Shown here: piece by piece, positions 60,510 through 64,000 of the stretch
Position numbering within the stretch: position 1 is the first letter of the stretch
Layout of the letters: each line of letters opens with the position of its first letter
Assembly (NCBI RefSeq): GCF_964355755.1
Contig: NC_092674.1
Span: 9,985,001 to 10,049,000 of the forward strand
Direction: 5' to 3'
DNA length: 64,000 nucleotides
Source of the DNA: Antedon mediterranea
Taxonomy: Eukaryota; Echinodermata; Crinoidea; Comatulida; Antedonidae
Notes under the pieces: generated by a model
Database searches by the model: none
Seen by the model: only the letters and a program-made list of their open reading frames with translations
Told to the model about the DNA's origin: nothing
Translations under genes and position numbers: made by a program

Positions 60510-61873
60510 AAATCACAGAAAAACGTGTTAGCAAATCTATTGAAATTGCAAACAAAGGTGGTAAATCTTGTAAAGACTTTTGGAAAGTGCTAAAAGGCAA
60601 TACAAATAACAGTAAAAATATTCAATGTATTAAATCAAGAGACTCTGGTGAAAACATTGTCGAAAAAGGGAAAATGAATGAGGTTGTAAAAGATTACTGG
60701 GAAAATCTTGGCAAAGCCAATATGAATCTTAATGATTGCGGTACTTACCTTACAAGTCGTTTTGTTAATAATATTAGAAATCAAACAAAAACAAATTGTA
60801 CATATGATAAAGATGTTGACGAAAATTGTTTGTATGATGTTAAGATAGATTATGATATTGTAAAAGAGGCTATACTAATGGCAAAGAATAATAAGTCACC
60901 AGGTCTAGATAATATAACAAATGAATTAATTAAGAATGGTGGCAACAAATTAATCAGATCTATATTAGACCTATTTTTACAAATTTTAAAACTAGAACAA
61001 ATACCAAGCGAGTGGAATATTAGTGTAATTGTTCCTATTTACAAAAAAGGGGATCGCAATGATCTCAATAATTATCGAGGGATATCGTTAACCTCCTGTA
61101 TATCCAAAATTTTTAATAGGATAGTTGCCAAAAATACCTCTCTCTATCTTGAAGACAATGCTATTCTTTCGGAAGTCCAGGGAGGCTTTCGACCTTCGTA
61201 TAGATGCGAAGATCATATCTTTGTTTTAAAGAGTGTAGCGACTTGTCGCTTACAACAGGGTAAGCATACATACATGGCCTTCTTGGACTTCCGAAAAGCA
61301 TTTGATAGTGTATGGAGAGACGGCTTAATGAAATCAATTTGGAATACAGGAATAAGAGGAAAGGTATGGAGGATGATTGATAAGCTTTATGCTAATGTTA
61401 AAGGTAAAGTCTCCTCTGGTATAATTGATACAGATATTTTTGATATTGATCAAGGAGTAAAGCAAGGGTGCGTTTTATCACCTGTTTTATTTAGCATCTA
61501 CATAAATGAGTTTACCAAAATGTTAAGATCCAAGGATATATGTATTAGAGTAAATGATACATGGATGGGTAGCCTTTTTTGGGCTGATGATATTGTATTA
61601 TTAGCTAACAATGAACTGGAAATGAAAAGAATGTTAGACCTTGAAGGAAATTTTGCTAAGGAATGGAAATTATGCTTTAATTTTGAAAAGTCAAATATAC
61701 TGATAACTGGTAAACGTGTTGATAAAGTAAGACAGTGGAAATTAGGTAATGGCTTTATATCTGAAACTGAATCATATAAATATCTCGGTGTACATATTTC
61801 TCGTAAATTAAATGACCATATACAAATTGAGAATGTTATAAAAAAAAGGTCAAAGATTAATAGCGTACGTTAA
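60510..61873 (+). pseudogene. LINE reverse transcriptase, first open segment
   Basis: An open frame runs from upstream of the first ATG (60587) to a stop at 61871-61873. RT motifs are in order: VIVPIYKKGDRNDLNNYRGI (finger), QGGFRPSYRCEDH, AFLDFRKAFDSVW (first catalytic Asp), GVKQGCVLSPVLFSIYINE, then FWADDIVLL (catalytic Asp pair, with Trp in place of the common Tyr or Phe) and KYLGVHI. The stop follows a run of eight A at about 61841; the frame resumes in the next register, so a one-base change broke the ORF. It is non-functional as it stands. Confidence 0.9.
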
Positions 61874-62105
61874 ATCAATTATCAGTAGCTTTGATAACTT
61901 TAACAGAGTATATTATGGGGATACTCTGTGGAGATCGATAGTTCTCCCATCTATCAACTATGGTTGTTCAGTATGGTGCTCTTTAAGTAGAATAGATATA
62001 GATAAACTAGAGCGTCTCCAGCTCCAAATGGCGCGTTATATCTTAAAAGCACCTCGAAATACATCTTGTGCCGCCTTATGGAGAGCTTGGTTGGTCTCCA
62101 ATTAA
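61855..62105 (+). pseudogene. LINE middle segment in shifted frame
   Basis: In a different register the protein continues QRLIAYVKSI, then VLPSINYGCSVW, LERLQLQMARYIL and ALWRAWLV, a typical post-RT thumb/connection region with no internal stop until about 62105. It bridges the RT segment and the C-terminal segment and shows that both belong to one broken ORF. Confidence 0.8.
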
Positions 62106-62871
62106 CGAGATTCATAACGCTCTTTGTATGAAATACTTCCATAGAATTATAAAGATGGAAAACTATCGATGGCCAAAAATTATGTTTATTGGAATGCTAC
62201 AACTTAATTGTGAATTTAAAAACTTAAGGTATAAGTTTCTATCTTGTATAAATGATATTCTCTTGAAGTGTAATTGTGAATCCAAAAATATTTTCACCAC
62301 TCTCTCAAATTATAAAGAAGTCTACTTTCCAATTTCTGAAATCTTAAGAAAACTTAACTATATAATGATAGATGAATGGAGAATTGAATTACAAAATAAA
62401 TCAAGTCTCCACATCTACGAAACATTAAAATCAAAACCTGGACTTGAAAATTACTTAATTGATAAAACTAATTTTGAAGGTGCTGCATTAAAATTTAAAG
62501 CTCGTTCAAATACTCTACCTTTGAATGATAGAACTGCAAATTGGAATATTGATAATAATAAAAAATGTAAATTGTGCGGTACAAATTCGGACGAAGACAT
62601 CCATCATTTCATCCTTAATTGTCCAGCTTTAAATAATATACGTAATCAGGAATTATTTAATTTATATGTGGATATGTATAGAAATGGCAGCAAAGATATG
62701 TTTGATACTTTTTATACTTCTCCTGAAAATGACAAACTTAAATATATTTTGGGATACTCAGATAATTTAATTGATGAAGAGTGTGAAAATATTTTGGATA
62801 GTTTTTGTAAAAGATACCTAAAACAAGCATGGCAATTTCGAAATGATTCACTGAATTCCATGACTCAATAA
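62068..62871 (+). pseudogene. LINE C-terminal segment with zinc knuckle
   Basis: 267 codons from an incidental ATG continue the post-RT region (GELGWSPINEIHNALCMKYF). They include CKLCGTNSDEDIHHFILNCP, a CxxC...H...C motif typical of the C-terminus of many LINE ORF2 proteins. The stop is at 62869-62871. A frameshift near 62080 separates it from the middle segment. Confidence 0.85.
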
Positions 62872-62913
62872 CTATGTTATCTACATTGCTACATTAAGTA
62901 AATTGAAAAAAAA

Positions 62914-63094
62914 GTGGGGGGGGGGAGGAGTTGGGGGTTTCTTGTAATAAGCTGTGTTTATCAGCTGATTTTATTTTATTTTATACACTTTTACTATATC
63001 TTGTTTTGTATTCATTGTGTAAAGTAATAATCTACTGTATGTATCGATGTAAATTGGGGGGTGGGGGGGGGGGTGTAGGATAGGGGTTGATAGT
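62914..63094 (+). other. G-tract-rich LINE 3' UTR
   Basis: Two clusters of long G runs (about 62914-62938 and 63055-63090, including a run of 10-12 G) lie on the sense strand of the LINE 3' UTR. Both can in principle form G-quadruplexes. Confidence 0.75.
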
Positions 63095-63219
63095 TGCTTT
63101 TGCCTTTTTTTACTTTTCTGTTAATTGTTATATTTTATATTGTGAAGGATGCACCTTTGTGCTAAGTGTGCCACCGATCTAAAGGTGTAATTCCAAATAA
63201 ATAAATAAAAAAAATAAAT

Positions 63220-63423
63220 TCCTTGTTGTGTGTGGATACGTTCAAATCCGTCATTCTAGGCTTATCTAGAGGATTCTAGTTACGTTTGAAAACGTTGTTT
63301 TAGGCCTAGAATAGAAATAGCGATACGTTGCAAATCGTTATCCTAGCGTGCTAGGATAGAAACAAGTACACACGCCGTTAGTTACGTGTACGTTGTGTAA
63401 CAATACGATTGTTAGTTGGCACT
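63220..63423 (+). other. 5' non-coding region of a second retroelement
   Basis: Sequence between the LINE tail and the Gag-like ATG. It has repeated words ATACGTT, TCTAG, GCCTAGAATAG and CCTAGCGTGCTAGG with short dyads, and a higher CpG content than the surroundings. It could be part of a terminal repeat, but the matching 3' copy is outside the window. Confidence 0.4.
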
Positions 63424-63903
63424 ATGCCAAAATCAGAGTGCATACAGTGCAAGGGTCCCCGTGCTACGACCAACAAGTGGGATCGGCACGCAAGATGCAT
63501 TAATTGCCGTTCTTGTAGTGAGGCGGCTCCGTGCGATATTTGTGTCCGGTGGACGCCTGCGAAGTTTGCGTCGCTACCTAAGCCTCGGGATCGTGTGGAG
63601 GTCACTGACCCCACACCGTGTGTAACTCAGGAAACAGTTGTTAGTCAGCCTACACCTGCACGCGAGAATGCTCCTCCCGCGATGGCTGCCTCCGCTGCAG
63701 CTGCGGCCGATCCGGATGTTCTCTCCCCGGCGGTCATGCAAGCTATCTCGGCAGCGGTGAGAGCGTTGCCTAGGGAGATGCCCTCTGCAACCTCTCCTCA
63801 TACCGGCCCTCCCCAAGTTCCGTACATCGAACTTCGGCCCCCGCCTCAGACGTCTGTGTCTGTGAGGGCCCGTCCATCGTCAGAGGGTACGAGTCCGATT
63901 TGA
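63424..63903 (+). CDS. Cysteine-rich Gag-like ORF1 of a DIRS/LTR-type retroelement (5' end)
   Basis: The ATG at 63424 (MPKSEC) opens a 159-residue frame to the stop at 63901-63903. A Cys/His cluster follows the start (CIQCKGP, DRHARCINCRSC, CDICVRW), spacing C-x2-C-x14-H-x2-C-x2-C-x2-C-x6-C-x2-C. After it comes an Ala/Pro/Ser-rich segment. Such short Cys clusters at the start of ORF1 are seen in Gag-like proteins of DIRS- and Gypsy-type elements of marine invertebrates. GC content is much higher than the surrounding DNA, so it is foreign to the local background. The protein probably continues in another frame after the stop (see 63855-64000). Enzyme domains would lie beyond the window, so the class is tentative. 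Confidence 0.6.
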   Translation: MPKSECIQCKGPRATTNKWDRHARCINCRSCSEAAPCDICVRWTPAKFASLPKPRDRVEVTDPTPCVTQETVVSQPTPARENAPPAMAASAAAAADPDVLSPAVMQAISAAVRALPREMPSATSPHTGPPQVPYIELRPPPQTSVSVRARPSSEGTSPI

Positions 63904-64000
63904 CGATGGTCACGCTCTCTGATGAGGAGCGCGTGAGAGAGCGTGAGGGACCGGAGGGTGAGGGCCTGCAGGCATTAGTGCTTCGTACTGTCCCGGCGGT
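63855..64000 (+). pseudogene. Likely frameshifted continuation of the Gag-like ORF
   Basis: In the register of an ATG at 63905, the sequence reads GYESDLTMVTLSDEE from about 63870 and stays open to the window edge (32 codons after that ATG). The acidic text and lack of stops suggest ORF1 continues here after a one-base change near 63850-63900. Too short to be sure. Confidence 0.4.

Larger units (their letters stand above)
60480..63218 (+). mobile_element. 5'-truncated non-LTR retrotransposon (LINE)
   Basis: The element holds the pre-RT linker, reverse transcriptase and a C-terminal zinc-knuckle region, then a 3' UTR and an (AAAT)n tail at 63195-63218. There is no endonuclease domain: the reading frame begins within the linker (KITEKRVSKSIEIANK, from about 60510), as expected for 5' truncation during target-primed reverse transcription. 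At least two frameshifts are present. The organisation is like CR1/L2/Jockey-type LINEs; the clade cannot be fixed by eye. Confidence 0.85.

Overview
This is nuclear DNA of an animal: AT-rich, with multi-exon genes using GT-AG introns, an NLR immune-receptor gene, a non-LTR retrotransposon and many short inverted-repeat elements. The combination of an SH3RF (POSH) scaffold gene, vertebrate-like COQ2, a large-LRR NLR and foldback elements suggests a marine invertebrate deuterostome, most likely an echinoderm. Species cannot be fixed from sequence alone.

Layout. (1) 2511-8160, plus strand: the 3' six coding exons of SH3RF/POSH, with SH3 domain 3, a very long disordered linker and the C-terminal SH3 domain; the RING and first SH3 domains lie upstream of the window. 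(2) 14673-18513, minus strand: a complete seven-exon COQ2 gene (4-hydroxybenzoate polyprenyltransferase, ubiquinone synthesis), convergent with SH3RF. Introns and the space between the two genes hold several small palindromic elements, a tRNA-derived SINE and dispersed repeats. (3) 18747-51832: a 33-kb gene-free block made almost wholly of four inverted-repeat elements, each flanked by a 7-9 bp target-site duplication: foldback A (1.1 kb), a giant 18.0-kb element filled with about 90 copies of a ~195-bp satellite in two opposed arms, foldback B (0.9 kb, interior related to A), and a giant 12.7-kb element filled with about 67 copies of a 182-bp satellite. (4) 52380-54293: two further tandem arrays (an ~88-bp pyrimidine-rich minisatellite and seven exact 72-bp units). 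(5) 55236-59419, minus strand: a NACHT-LRR receptor exon with eleven 171-bp (57-residue) LRR units and a frameshifted 3' tail. (6) 60480-63218, plus strand: a 5'-truncated, frameshifted non-LTR retrotransposon. (7) 63220-64000: the GC-rich 5' end of another retroelement with a cysteine-rich Gag-like ORF, running off the window.

The most notable structure is the pair of giant, target-site-duplicated elements whose cargo is satellite DNA. They show satellites packaged inside mobile foldback-type elements, rather than as free heterochromatic arrays. The cellular genes are independent of each other: a JNK-pathway scaffold, a mitochondrial coenzyme Q enzyme and an innate immune sensor.
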